Notes: generated by a model not told the origin, from the sequence alone. A stretch of DNA of 64,000 nucleotides from CAVRTM01 sp963696105 (GCA_963696105.1 CAVOIP010000005.1:744001-808000), one strand, 5' to 3'; shown: positions 52,229 through 61,378, counted from the first letter of the stretch. Translations and numbers: made by a program.

Positions 52229-53559
52229 GCCGACACCGCCAGGGCGTGCAGCGCGCTCCAGCTCACCGAGGGGTCGGCGACGTCGTCGATCCCCTGGCGC
52301 AGGAACGCGTCGATCGCCTCGGACGAGGCCAGGGCGCGGTCCACGAGCGGGTTGGACCCGGGCACGTACGCGCCGATCTCCACCAGGTCCTTCGCGTCGC
52401 GCCGGGCGGCGAGCAGCTGGCGCAGGACGGTGGCGTCGGCCCGCTGCCCCGGGCTGGTGATCGCGTTGACGCTGCGGGAGATGGACTCGAGCACGTCGAT
52501 GCTCGGGAAGTGCCCGGCGGTCGCCAGACGGCGGTCGAGCACCACGTGCCCGTCCAGGATCGACCGAGCCGCGTCGGCGATCGGGTCGTTCATGTCATCG
52601 CCCTCGACCAGCACCGTGTAGAGGCCGGTGATGCTGCCCCGGGCGGCGGTGCCGGCCCGCTCGAGCAGCTGGGGCAGCAGCCCGAAGACCGACGGCGGGT
52701 AGCCCCGGGTGGCCGGCGGCTCGCCGGCGGCCAGACCGACCTCGCGCTGGGCCATGGCGACGCGGGTGACGCTGTCCATGCACAGCAGGACGTCCTCTCC
52801 CTGGTCACGGAACCACTCGGCGATCCGGGTCGCGGTGAACGCCGCGCGGAGGCGGACGAGGGCAGGCTCGTCGGAGGTCGCGACGACCACGACGGAGCGC
52901 GCCAGGCCCTCGGGGCCGAGGTCGCGCTCGACGAACTCGCGGACCTCCCGCCCACGCTCACCCACCAGCGCGAGGACGCAGATCGGTGCGTCGGTGCCGC
53001 GGATGATCATCGACAGGGTGCTCGACTTGCCGACGCCCGAGCCGGCGAAGATGCCGATCCGTTGGCCTCGCCCGCACGGCACCAGCGTGTCGAGGGCTCG
53101 CACTCCCAGGCCCATCTGGGTGTCGATCCGGGCCCTGCTCATGGCGACCGGGGGGATGCCGTCCACACCGGTCGGTACGACGTCGCGCAGCGCCGGGCCA
53201 CCGTCCATGGGGCGGCCCAGGGCGTCGACGACCCGGCCGAGCAGCCCCGGCCCGATCGGCACCATGAGGGGGCCACCGGTGGCGACCACGCGGCTGCCCC
53301 GCCGTACGCCGCGCAGGTCGGAGACGGGCATGCAGGTCGCGACCTCGTCGTGCAGGGCCACCACCTCGGCCAGGATCGAGCCCGCATCGCCGTCGAGCTG
53401 GACGGCCTCGCCCACTCCGAGGTCCAGCCCCGCGACGTCGACGCTGAGGCCGACGGCCCGGATCACCCGACCGGCGACGGTGGGTGCGGCGGCGTGCAGC
53501 AGCCGGCCGAGCGTGCCGGCGGCGGGAGGCAGGGCGGCCTCCGGGAGACAGGTCGTCAT
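52225..53559 (-). CDS. fliI: Flagellar export ATPase FliI
   Basis: 444 aa. Walker A AGSGVGKS at 172-179, Walker B VLLCMDSVTRVAMAQREVGLAAGEPPATRGYPPSVF, and the FliI/YscN signature ARSILDGHVVLDRRLATAGHFPSIDVLESISR. ATPase that unfolds and loads flagellar substrates. Overlaps fliH and fliJ by four bases each. Confidence 0.96.
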   Translation of the reverse strand: MTTCLPEAALPPAAGTLGRLLHAAAPTVAGRVIRAVGLSVDVAGLDLGVGEAVQLDGDAGSILAEVVALHDEVATCMPVSDLRGVRRGSRVVATGGPLMVPIGPGLLGRVVDALGRPMDGGPALRDVVPTGVDGIPPVAMSRARIDTQMGLGVRALDTLVPCGRGQRIGIFAGSGVGKSSTLSMIIRGTDAPICVLALVGERGREVREFVERDLGPEGLARSVVVVATSDEPALVRLRAAFTATRIAEWFRDQGEDVLLCMDSVTRVAMAQREVGLAAGEPPATRGYPPSVFGLLPQLLERAGTAARGSITGLYTVLVEGDDMNDPIADAARSILDGHVVLDRRLATAGHFPSIDVLESISRSVNAITSPGQRADATVLRQLLAARRDAKDLVEIGAYVPGSNPLVDRALASSEAIDAFLRQGIDDVADPSVSWSALHALAVSA

Positions 53560-54275
53560 GAGGTCAGCACCTCGCGCAGTCGTTCCAGCGCGGGACCGAG
53601 CCGGGCGTCGACGGTCCGGTCGCCCGCCTCGGCGACGCAGCCGCCGGCCTCGACCGCGGGGTCGGCGACGAGGACGACGTGCCCACCCGGCAGCGCGGTC
53701 GACAGGTCCGGCAGGGTCGCGGCGTCATCGGGGTGTACGCGGACGGTGACGGCAGCCTGGCGCGGCACGAGCGCCAGGGCCCGGAGGACGGCGTCGAGCG
53801 CCGGCACGGCGGCCAGCTCGAGGTGACGGCCGACGAGGGCCTCCGCGATGGCCACCGCCATCGCCGCGACCTGGCGGTCGACCGCCTGCAGGACCGGGGC
53901 CTCGCGCGCGTCGAGGTCGGCGGCGGCAGCGTGCAGGCGCTGGAGCGCGGCGGTCCACTGGCGGTCGCGCGTCGCGGCCGCCTCGGCCTCACGCTCCCGG
54001 CGCGCCTGCGTCTCCTCGGCGGCGGCGGAGAGCGCCTCGCGCACCCCGGCGTCGTACCCGTCCCGGTGGCCTTGCTGCCACCCGGCATCGGCGGCGCGGC
54101 GCTCGGCCTCGGCGACGACGGCCTCCAGCGCTGGGTCGACCAGGCGCGGGTCGGGGCTGAACCGGCCCACGAACGGGCTCGTGCGCAGGTCCGCCGAGAT
54201 CCGCGCCGGGCGCGCCGTGCCGGTCGACGCACCGCGCAGCACCGTGCTGCGCTGCAGGTCAGAGGACGAAGTCAT
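53556..54275 (-). CDS. fliH: Flagellar assembly protein FliH
   Basis: 239 aa. A helical Glu/Arg/Ala-rich middle (EAERRAADAGWQQGHRDGYDAGVREALSAAAEETQ) precedes a C-terminal FliH/YscL domain (RVHPDDAATLPDLSTALPGGHVVLVADPAVEAGGCVAE). It regulates FliI. ATG 54275 overlaps the fliG end by 17 bases. Confidence 0.92.
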   Translation of the reverse strand: MTSSSDLQRSTVLRGASTGTARPARISADLRTSPFVGRFSPDPRLVDPALEAVVAEAERRAADAGWQQGHRDGYDAGVREALSAAAEETQARREREAEAAATRDRQWTAALQRLHAAAADLDAREAPVLQAVDRQVAAMAVAIAEALVGRHLELAAVPALDAVLRALALVPRQAAVTVRVHPDDAATLPDLSTALPGGHVVLVADPAVEAGGCVAEAGDRTVDARLGPALERLREVLTS

Positions 54276-55275
54276 CGCCGGCTCCCCTCGACACGACGAT
54301 GTCGCCGGACTCCTCGAGGACGCGGACCTGGCGGATGATCGCCGCCTGCGCCTCCTCGACCTGCTTGACGCGCACCGGGCCCAGCACGTCCATGTCCTCG
54401 ACGAGCGCGACACCGGCCCGCTCGGACATGTTCGCCACGAACTTCTCGCGCACGTCCTCCTTGACGCCCTTGAGGGCGACCGCGAGGTCCTTGGTGTCGA
54501 CCGAACGCAGCAGCACCTGCACCGCGCGGTCCTCCAGCTGGCGGATGTCCTCGAACATGAACATGCGCGCGCGCACCTCTTCGGCCAGCTCGCTGCTGCG
54601 CTGCTCGAGCCCCTCCAGGATGAGCCGCTCCGTGCTGCGGTCGCTGTGGTTGATGATGTCGACGAGGGGCTGCAGGCCGCCGACCGGCGCGGACTCGTTC
54701 GGCTGCAGCACCGTGGACAGGCGCCGCTGGAGATAGGACTCGACCTGCTTGACGATGTCGGGCGAGGTCCGGTCCATGACGGCGAGGCGGTGGGCGATGT
54801 CGGCCTGGACCGGCTCGGGCAGCCCGCTGAGGACCACCGCCGCCTGCTTGGCCTCCATGTGCGCGAGGACGAGGGTGATGGTCTGCGGGTGCTCGTCCTG
54901 CAGGAACGACAACACCATCTGCGGGTCGACCCGGCGCAGGAACTGGAACGGCAGCTCGACGAGCACGGCCTTGAGCCGGGCCAGCACCTCCCGCGCCTTG
55001 TCCGGGCCGAGGGTGGCGACGAGCACCTCCTCGGCGTACGCGAGGCCGCCCTGGGCGTAGTAGTGGCGCGCGGCGGCGAGCTCCTGGAACTCGAGGAGGA
55101 CCGAGCTCGCCACGTCGGCGTCGACCTCCTCCAGCCGGGCGATCTCGGCGGTGAGGACCTCGACCTCGGACTCGCGCAGGGACTTCAGCACCTGGGCCGA
55201 GTGGTCCTTGCCGAGCTGGACGAGCAGGACCGCGGCCTTGCGCAGCCCGGTCATCTCCTGGACGGTGACGGTCAT
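54259..55275 (-). CDS. fliG: Flagellar motor switch protein FliG
   Basis: 338 aa with three ARM-like domains: LRKAAVLLVQLGKDHSAQVLKSL, then EHPQTITLVLAHMEAKQAAVVLSGLPEPVQADIAHRLAVMD (EHPQ motif), then the torque domain MFMFEDIRQLEDRAVQVLLRSVDTKDLAVALKG. ATG 55275 is two bases from the fliF stop. Confidence 0.96.
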   Translation of the reverse strand: MTVTVQEMTGLRKAAVLLVQLGKDHSAQVLKSLRESEVEVLTAEIARLEEVDADVASSVLLEFQELAAARHYYAQGGLAYAEEVLVATLGPDKAREVLARLKAVLVELPFQFLRRVDPQMVLSFLQDEHPQTITLVLAHMEAKQAAVVLSGLPEPVQADIAHRLAVMDRTSPDIVKQVESYLQRRLSTVLQPNESAPVGGLQPLVDIINHSDRSTERLILEGLEQRSSELAEEVRARMFMFEDIRQLEDRAVQVLLRSVDTKDLAVALKGVKEDVREKFVANMSERAGVALVEDMDVLGPVRVKQVEEAQAAIIRQVRVLEESGDIVVSRGAGDDFVL

Positions 55276-55277
55276 GG

Positions 55278-56891
55278 TCAGGGCCTCCGGTCCACGAGCC
55301 ACCCACGGAGCAGGCGGGCGACCTCGTCCGGCTGCTGCTCGATGAGCTGGCCGATCTCGTCGCGCGCCTGCAGGTTCGACGCGACCAGCGCGTTGGCCGG
55401 CGCGGGCGGCAGCGCGGGTGAGGCGCTGGCCGACGTCACCGCCATGGCGAGGGGCGCCCCCTCGAGCGCCGCGGGCTCGTCACGGTAGACGGGGAGCTCA
55501 CCGAGGTCGACGGGGGTGCGCTCCTCCTTGCGGCTGCGCTTGACCGCGAGGAACAGGGCGAGCGCGATGAGGACGATGAGCCCACCGATCTTGCCCATAT
55601 TGAACAGGTCGGCGCGCTGCTTCTCGGCGGCGGCGGCGTCCAGCTCCTTCTTGGCGGCGGCCGCGGCCTGGGTGTCGAACGCCAGCTTGCTGACGGTCAC
55701 GACGTCCCCGCGCTTGGGGTCGAGGCCGGCGGCCGCGGTGACCAGCTTGGTGACCTCGGCGTCGTTGACGCTGCCGGCGACCAGCTGGTCCAGGACCACC
55801 GCGACGGTCATCCTGCTGACCTGGCCCGGGGCCTTGGTCGTCGAGGTCTTGAGCGTGCCCACGGCGTTGGTGCGGTTGTCGGACTGCTTGACGTAGGAGT
55901 TGTTCGCGCTGTTCGCGGTGCCGCTGGGCACGGCGTTGTTGTCCGGGCCGAGCACTCCGCCGACCGGGGTGCCGGCACCCTTGTAGGTCTCCTTGGTGAC
56001 GGAGTCGGTGAGCGGCGGGTTCTTCTTGTCCGCGATGTACTCCTCGCGGTCGGTCTTGGTCTGGTCGAAGTTGAGCGAGGCGTCCACCCGCACGACGGCG
56101 TGGCCGGGGCCGACGAGCTTGTCCAGCATGCTCTGCACGCTGCTCGTGGTGTCGTCCTCGACCGACTGCGCCTGCTGCGCCTGCGCGTCGTTCATGGCCG
56201 AGACGCCGGCGCCGCCGCCGGTGTTCAGCACCCGTCCGGAGCTGTCGGCGACGGTGACCTGGTCGGCGGTGAGCTTGGGCACCGACGCGGAGACCAGGTG
56301 GACGATCGCGTCGACCTGGGCCGTCGTGAGCGGCGTCGTGGGGCTGGTCTGGACCAGCACGGAGGCGGTGGGGACGGCGGCCGTGTCGGTGAACACGTCC
56401 TGCTGCGGGACGGCGAGGTGCACCACGGCGGTCTGCACCCCGTCGATGGCCTCGATCGTCTTGCGCAGCTCGCCCTCGAGGGCACGCTGGTAGGTCACCT
56501 GCTGCTGGAAGTCGGAGCTGGTCATGCTCTGCTTGTCCAGCAGGGAGTAGCCGTCCCCGCCGCCGTTGCTGGCGGGAAGACCCTCCCCGGAGAGGGTGAT
56601 CCGCTGCTGGTAGACGTCGGCCTGCGGAACCAGGATGGTCTGGCCGCCGTCCGCGAGCTGGTAGGGCTCCTTGGCCTCGGTCAGCTTGGCCGTGACGGCG
56701 GCCGCGTCCGTGGAGGACAGGCCGCTGAACAGCGGGGCGTACGTCGGCTTGGAGGCCCACGACACGAACAGGCCTGCGCCGACCAGGGCAGCGACGACCG
56801 CGATCGCGGTCATCGCCTTCTGGCCACCGGTGAAGCCGGAGAACAGCGAGCGCACCTTGTCCAGGAGCGCGGCCGGGTTGAAACCCTTCAC
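55278..56891 (-). CDS. fliF: Flagellar MS-ring protein FliF
   Basis: 537 aa. A first helix (AMTAIAVVAALVGAGLFVSWA) and the YscJ-type ring domain (YAPLFSGLSSTDAAAVTAKLTEAKEPYQL, LEGELRKTIEAIDGVQTAVVHLAVP) are followed by a large ring insert, a second helix (IGGLIVLIALALFLAV) and the FliG-binding C-terminus (LIEQQPDEVARLLRGWL). GTG start overlaps the fliE stop (GTGA). Confidence 0.96.
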   Translation of the reverse strand: MKGFNPAALLDKVRSLFSGFTGGQKAMTAIAVVAALVGAGLFVSWASKPTYAPLFSGLSSTDAAAVTAKLTEAKEPYQLADGGQTILVPQADVYQQRITLSGEGLPASNGGGDGYSLLDKQSMTSSDFQQQVTYQRALEGELRKTIEAIDGVQTAVVHLAVPQQDVFTDTAAVPTASVLVQTSPTTPLTTAQVDAIVHLVSASVPKLTADQVTVADSSGRVLNTGGGAGVSAMNDAQAQQAQSVEDDTTSSVQSMLDKLVGPGHAVVRVDASLNFDQTKTDREEYIADKKNPPLTDSVTKETYKGAGTPVGGVLGPDNNAVPSGTANSANNSYVKQSDNRTNAVGTLKTSTTKAPGQVSRMTVAVVLDQLVAGSVNDAEVTKLVTAAAGLDPKRGDVVTVSKLAFDTQAAAAAKKELDAAAAEKQRADLFNMGKIGGLIVLIALALFLAVKRSRKEERTPVDLGELPVYRDEPAALEGAPLAMAVTSASASPALPPAPANALVASNLQARDEIGQLIEQQPDEVARLLRGWLVDRRP

Positions 56892-57232
56892 ATCTGCATC
56901 CGCATGATCTCGGTGAACGCGTCGAGCGCCTTGTTGCGCACGGCGACGGTCAGCTGGGTGGCGATCGACGCCTCGTTGGCGGCGATCATGTAGTCGTGGA
57001 CGTCGGCGAGGTCACCCGTCGTGGCCTTCACGGCCAGGTTGTCGCTGGTGGCCTGCGCGGACTGCAGCTTGTCCAGCCCGGAGGCGACCATGCTGCCGAA
57101 GTCGGGCTTGGCGGCTCCTGCCGCGCCAGCGGTGCCGGCTGCGCCAGCCGTGCCAGCCGCGGGCTGCAGCGTCGAGATGCTCTGCAGCGGAAGGGTGCTG
57201 AACGCGGAGATCGGGGCGATGCTCATGGTCAC
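56888..57232 (-). CDS. fliE: Flagellar hook-basal body protein FliE
   Basis: 114 aa. An Ala/Gly-rich N-terminus, then the conserved GLDKLQSAQATSDNLAVKATTGDLADVHDYMIAANEASIATQLTVAVRNKALDAFTEIMRMQM, which joins the MS ring to the rod. Start GTG 57232 (overlaps the flgC stop as GTGA) or ATG 57226. Confidence 0.95.
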   Translation of the reverse strand: MTMSIAPISAFSTLPLQSISTLQPAAGTAGAAGTAGAAGAAKPDFGSMVASGLDKLQSAQATSDNLAVKATTGDLADVHDYMIAANEASIATQLTVAVRNKALDAFTEIMRMQM

Positions 57233-57627
57233 TTGCCCAGCTCGAGCGCGCGCTCGTACGCGTCCTGCGCACGCTGGACCACGGCGAGGTTGGCCTGGTA
57301 TCCGCGCTGGGCGATGATCAGCTGTCCCATCTGGTCGGCGAGGTCGATGTCGGGCACGCGCACGTTGCCGTCCTTGTCGGCCAGGGGGTGGTCGGGCTGG
57401 TGGACGACCCGGCCCTTGGCGTCACCGAGCTGGATGCCCGAGACCTGCACCCCGCCGGCGTTCCCGTAGTCGGCGGCCTGCGCGACGACGTACCGCGCCT
57501 GGAAGGCCTTGTCGCTGGTGCTGCGGACGTCGTTGATGTTGGCGATGTTGTCCGACACCGCGTCCATCCACTTGCGGTAGACCACCAGGCCGGAGCCGGC
57601 CGCGTCGAAGGTGCCGAAGGTGCTCAT
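57229..57627 (-). CDS. flgC: Flagellar rod protein FlgC
   Basis: 132 aa. Rod signature near the N-terminus (YRKWMDAVSDNIANINDVRST), central GVQVSGIQ, C-terminal ADQMGQLIIAQRGYQANLAVVQRAQDAYERALELGK. ATG 57627 overlaps the flgB stop by one base. Confidence 0.95.
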   Translation of the reverse strand: MSTFGTFDAAGSGLVVYRKWMDAVSDNIANINDVRSTSDKAFQARYVVAQAADYGNAGGVQVSGIQLGDAKGRVVHQPDHPLADKDGNVRVPDIDLADQMGQLIIAQRGYQANLAVVQRAQDAYERALELGK

Positions 57628-57986
57628 CAGGGCTGGCCCCCGATCGCGATCCGCAGCTGCTGGAACTTCGCGGTCATCGCCTGCACCGCGAGGCCGTAGG
57701 TCAGGTTGGTTTCCGACCCGGCGAGCGTCTCCTCGTCGAGGTTGACGTTGTTGCCGTTCGTGTTGGTCGGCTCCAGCGAGCGGGCGGTGGTCGGCGCTGT
57801 GGAGAACGGGTCGCTGCCGTCGGCCATCGAGCTGCGCAGGGTGTCCTCGAAGTTGACCTTGCCGGCGAGGAAGCCCGGGGTCTCGATGTTCGCGGTGTTG
57901 TCCGCGATCGTGCGTTGACGCAGCGCCAGGCCCGAGAGCGCGTAGTGCAGTGCGCTCATGGTGGCGTCGCCGACCGGCTCCGACAT
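57627..57986 (-). CDS. flgB: Flagellar rod protein FlgB
   Basis: 119 aa. YALSGLALRQRTIADNTANIETPGFLAGKVNFEDTLR is the FlgB hallmark; the C-terminal QAMTAKFQQLRIAIGG is also typical. ATG 57986 has GAGGAAA upstream. First gene of the long basal-body/export operon. Confidence 0.94.
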   Translation of the reverse strand: MSEPVGDATMSALHYALSGLALRQRTIADNTANIETPGFLAGKVNFEDTLRSSMADGSDPFSTAPTTARSLEPTNTNGNNVNLDEETLAGSETNLTYGLAVQAMTAKFQQLRIAIGGQP

Positions 57987-58329
57987 GGGGGTTTCCTCGA
58001 CTGCTCGAAAGGACTGGGACGGCATCCCCGGCGTTCCGGGATGCTTCGAGGTGGTGCGCCGCCAGTCCGTGGCAGTGGGTGGTCCTCCTGACCACCCCCC
58101 TCATCGGCGGGGCCGGCCGTGACCTGAGGGGATCCTGAAGTCCTGTTCCCGTGCCGTACGACGGCAGCCCGGGCGCGTCGGAGCGCTGCAGGGCGCGTCA
58201 GGGCGCTGCATGGCGCGCCGGCGCTGCGGCGCGCATGAGCGCGCTGGTGCCCAGCAGTACGGGTCAGCGCACGGCAGTGGGGCAGCGGGTCAGCGCACGG
58301 CAGGACGGGTCAGCGCACGGCCGTACGGG
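57987..58329. other. Regulatory gap upstream of flgB
   Basis: 343 bp with no gene. It holds the flgB promoter (58103-58129), a GC-rich low-complexity stretch with GCGCTGCAGGGCGCG-like repeats (about 58170-58240) and tandem repeats running into the flgL stop. Confidence 0.7.
58103..58129 (-). promoter_or_regulatory. Flagellar-type promoter of flgB operon
   Basis: CCTCAGGT (58129-58122), 13 bp, GCCGAT (58108-58103). Leader of about 110 nt to flgB. Confidence 0.75.
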
Positions 58330-58336
58330 TCAGCGC
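58261..58336. repeat. Tandem repeats at the end of flgL
   Basis: GGGTCAGCGCACGGC at 58261, 58287 and 58307, with a fourth, shorter copy at 58327 that overlaps the flgL stop. Period 20 bp for the last three. Confidence 0.8.
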
Positions 58337-59232
58337 AGGAAGTCGACGAGCGAGGGCTGGATGATCTTGGCGGTGGCGCCGAGCGCGGCCTGGTAGGCCG
58401 TCTGCTGGGTCTGCATGTCGATGATCGTCTTCGGCAGGTCGATGTCCTCGGCCGTGGTGAGGTTCGCGTTCACCGTGTCCAGTCGTGCCTGGCCCTGGGT
58501 CTGGACGCCGAGCAGGCGGTTGTACCGGGCGCCGACCAGGCTCTGCGCGCTCTGCATCGTCTGCGACGCCTGGTCGAGGTCACCGAGGGCCTTGTCCATA
58601 GCGGCCGTGTCGCCGGAGCGCAGGGCGGCGGAGATGTTGCTGAGCACGCCGGGGTCGGCCCCCGCACCCTTGAACATCGTGGAGAACACCTCGGAGCCGG
58701 GGATGGTCACGCCGACCTGGCCCGACCCGTCGGCGGAGACGTTGCGCTGCACGGCGTCTCCATTCCCCAGGTACGCCCCGGTCGTCGTGTCGAAGGCCGC
58801 AGTCACGTTCTGCGTCCCCGCGAAGACGGGACGTCCAAGATACGTCGTGTTGGCCAGGTCGACCAATGAGGCCCGCAGCTCGTCCACCTCGCCGGCCATC
58901 GCGCCACGCTCGGTGGGGCCGTTGGTGCCGTTCTGCCCGGCGACCAGCAGCTGCCGGACGCGCTGCACGATCGACGAGGCCTGGGTCAGGGTGGAGTCCG
59001 CCGCCCCGAGCCAGGTGAGCCCGTCAGCCACGTTGTTCCCGAGCTGCTCGGTCCTGGCCTGCTCACCGCGCAGCCGCATCGCCTGGGCCGTGTCGGTCGG
59101 CGAGTCGGAGGGCCGGTTGATCCGCCGCCCCGAGGACAGCTGCTCCTGCGTACGCTGCAGCCGCGCGAGGTTGGTCTGCAGGCCCGTCATGACGTTGCGG
59201 TTCATCGTCGTCGGGGTCACCCGAATGGACAT
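58330..59232 (-). CDS. flgL: Flagellar hook-filament junction protein FlgL
   Basis: 300 aa, flagellin fold. N-terminus TNLARLQRTQEQLSSGRRINRPSDSPTDTAQAMRLR; C-terminus LTTAEDIDLPKTIIDMQTQQTAYQAALGATAKIIQPSLVDFLR. 14 bases after flgK. Confidence 0.95.
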   Translation of the reverse strand: MSIRVTPTTMNRNVMTGLQTNLARLQRTQEQLSSGRRINRPSDSPTDTAQAMRLRGEQARTEQLGNNVADGLTWLGAADSTLTQASSIVQRVRQLLVAGQNGTNGPTERGAMAGEVDELRASLVDLANTTYLGRPVFAGTQNVTAAFDTTTGAYLGNGDAVQRNVSADGSGQVGVTIPGSEVFSTMFKGAGADPGVLSNISAALRSGDTAAMDKALGDLDQASQTMQSAQSLVGARYNRLLGVQTQGQARLDTVNANLTTAEDIDLPKTIIDMQTQQTAYQAALGATAKIIQPSLVDFLR

Positions 59233-59246
59233 CGTCGTACCTGCTC

Positions 59247-60617
59247 TCAGCGAACCATGTTGATCAGGGTGTCCAGCGTCGAGTCGATCGTCGACACGTA
59301 CTTGGCCGCGGCCGAGTAGGCGTGCTGGTACGCCACCAGGTTGGTCATCTCCTCGTCGATGCTGACCGCCGAGACGCTGTCCCGCGCGCTGTCGACGCGG
59401 TCCACGATGGCGGACTGCGCCGCCGCGCGGGTCTGGACGCTCTGCGCCTGGACCCCGAGGCGGACGGTCATGTCCCGGAACAGGCTGTCCGGGCCGGTGG
59501 CGTCCGTCGCGTGCACCCCCATCGCCACGGCGTTGCCGCCGTCGAGGGCCGGCGGGGGCGCGGTGGACGCGGCCACGCCGGCCGGGTCGGTCATGACGAC
59601 GTGCAGGGTGGCCGCCGTCGTGCCTGCGAAGAGCGGGGCGCCCTTGGCGCCGTTGCCGTCGTAGCCCTGCTGCTGCTGGGCGCTCACGGTGCTGACCAGC
59701 GACGTCGCGACGGTGTCGAGGTCTGAGATCGCCCCGGGGATGGTGGCGTTGACCGCCGTGAGCAGCCCAGAGAGGGCGCCACTGTCGAGCGTGGCCGGCT
59801 GGTTGCTGCCGGCCCAGCTCACGCCGACGGTCCCGGTCGTTCCGGGGTAGCTCGTGGGGCCGCCCGCCTGCAGCTGCTGGCTGCGGTCCCCTGTGACCAG
59901 CGCGCGGCCGCCCAGGGTCAGGTTGACCACGCCGCCGTCGCCGGGGCTGGCGACCGCGCCGGTCGCCTCGGCGATACGGGTCACCAGCAGGTCGCGCTGG
60001 TCGGCCAGCTCGTTGGGCGCGTCCCCGCCGAGGGTCGCGCTGCGTACGGCGCCGTTGAGGCGGGCGACCTCCGCCGTCATGGAGTTGACGTCGGCGACCG
60101 TCGACGTGATCTGGTCGCGGGTCGCCGACCACTGTTGCCCCAGCTGCCCGCTGAACCCGTTGACCGTGCCGGCGAGGGTGTTGGCCTGCTCGAGCAGGAG
60201 GCTGCGGGGGCCCGAGCCCCCGGGGTCGTTGGCCACCGTCGACCACGACGTCCAGAACGACGACAGCTGGGACTGCAGGCCGGTCGTGCTCGGCTCGCCG
60301 AAGGTGGCCTCGATGTCGGCATACGTGCTGCTGAGGGCACCAAGGCCTGCGTTGGTGGCGTGCTCCTGGTGCGCGCGCGCCTCCAGGAAGCCGTCCCGGA
60401 TCCGCTCCGTCCCGAGGATGTCGACGCCGCCGGAGTCTGCGCCACTGCGCGAGAACATCGCCGGTACGACGGAGCCGCCGCGCGCGCTCTGCTGGACCCG
60501 TTGGCGGGAGTAGCCGTCGGTGTTGGCGTTGCTGATGTTCTGGCCCGCGACGTCCAGCGCACGCTGGGCTGCGAAGAGCCCCTGCGCCCCCACGTTCAGG
60601 CTGGAGAAACCGGACAT
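59247..60617 (-). CDS. flgK: Flagellar hook-associated protein FlgK
   Basis: 456 aa. N-terminus FSSLNVGAQGLFAAQRALDVAGQNISNANTDGYSRQRV; C-terminus SIDEEMTNLVAYQHAYSAAAKYVSTIDSTLDTLINMVR. First junction protein between hook and filament. ATG 60617 has GAGGTGGG upstream; a GTG three codons earlier is possible. It has its own flagellar promoter. Confidence 0.95.
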   Translation of the reverse strand: MSGFSSLNVGAQGLFAAQRALDVAGQNISNANTDGYSRQRVQQSARGGSVVPAMFSRSGADSGGVDILGTERIRDGFLEARAHQEHATNAGLGALSSTYADIEATFGEPSTTGLQSQLSSFWTSWSTVANDPGGSGPRSLLLEQANTLAGTVNGFSGQLGQQWSATRDQITSTVADVNSMTAEVARLNGAVRSATLGGDAPNELADQRDLLVTRIAEATGAVASPGDGGVVNLTLGGRALVTGDRSQQLQAGGPTSYPGTTGTVGVSWAGSNQPATLDSGALSGLLTAVNATIPGAISDLDTVATSLVSTVSAQQQQGYDGNGAKGAPLFAGTTAATLHVVMTDPAGVAASTAPPPALDGGNAVAMGVHATDATGPDSLFRDMTVRLGVQAQSVQTRAAAQSAIVDRVDSARDSVSAVSIDEEMTNLVAYQHAYSAAAKYVSTIDSTLDTLINMVR

Positions 60618-60655
60618 CAGACCCACCTCGCGACGACGACACTGCTGCGCATCCC

Positions 60656-60682
60656 ATCGGCCGCGCGACGGCCCACCTGAGG
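60656..60682 (-). promoter_or_regulatory. Flagellar-type promoter of flgKL
   Basis: CCTCAGGT (60682-60675), 13 bp, GCCGAT (60661-60656). Leader of about 30 nt. Confidence 0.75.
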
Positions 60683-60687
60683 TTTCG

Positions 60688-60981
60688 TCACGCCCGCTGG
60701 TCGACGTAGGCCGACGGCGTGTGGCTCAGTGACGGGAACCGTCGGCGGGGCACCCGGCGCTCCCGTGTCTCGACCCGTAGGTCATCCACCCGGGCCTCCA
60801 GGGCCTCTGCGCGCTGCAGCAGCTCGGTCGCCCGGGCGATGAAGACCCTGGGGAGCGCAACGAGGTCCCGGGGCGGCTCGAAGGCGACCACCTCGTCGTA
60901 CCGCCCCTCGTCGACCAGCCGCGACTGCAGGGCCAGGTGCGCCTCGAACGCGTCGAGCGTGGCGAGCCAGCTGGAGTTCAC
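60688..60981 (-). CDS. Small helical protein in FliT position (putative chaperone)
   Basis: 97 aa, starting GTG 60981 within the fliS stop (GTGA). The N-terminal two thirds is helical (WLATLDAFEAHLALQSRLVDEGRYDEVV, later ATELLQRAEALEARVDDLRVETRERR). No firm family match, but size, helicity and coupling to fliS fit a FliT-type chaperone for FliD. The C-terminal SHTPSAYVDQRA is unusual. Confidence 0.7.
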   Translation of the reverse strand: MNSSWLATLDAFEAHLALQSRLVDEGRYDEVVAFEPPRDLVALPRVFIARATELLQRAEALEARVDDLRVETRERRVPRRRFPSLSHTPSAYVDQRA

Positions 60982-61367
60982 GACGCGGCGACGGACTGCA
61001 GGTTCGCAGCCTCGTGCCAGGCCTCGCGCAGCGGCTCGACGACCTCGCGGCACTCGGCCACCACGGCCGCGTCCTTGGCCGAGTTCGCGGCGACGAGGCG
61101 CTCGAGCAGCCAGGTGTAGAGGCTCTGCAGGCCCGGGCCGCCGTCCCACTGCGACACGTCGAGGCTGCTGGCGAGCTCCTGCACGATGTCCTGGGCGTGG
61201 CGCAGGTGTGCGTGCGCCGCTTGCGGATCGGCCTGCGAGATGGCCAGCTCGGCGTCGTCGAGGTCGCGCACCAGCCGGTCGTACAGCATGGTGACGAGCC
61301 GGGCCGGCGAGGCGGTCGTGACGGCCTCGCGCGCGTAGCGGCTGCGGAGCTGGGCTGCGGTGGTCAT
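60978..61367 (-). CDS. fliS: Flagellin chaperone FliS
   Basis: 129 aa. YAREAVTTASPARLVTMLYDRLVRDLDDAELAI is the FliS signature; the C-terminus LQSLYTWLLERLVAANSAKD is also conserved. It binds flagellin before export. Eleven bases after fliD. Confidence 0.95.
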   Translation of the reverse strand: MTTAAQLRSRYAREAVTTASPARLVTMLYDRLVRDLDDAELAISQADPQAAHAHLRHAQDIVQELASSLDVSQWDGGPGLQSLYTWLLERLVAANSAKDAAVVAECREVVEPLREAWHEAANLQSVAAS

Positions 61368-61378
61368 GACGTCCGATC

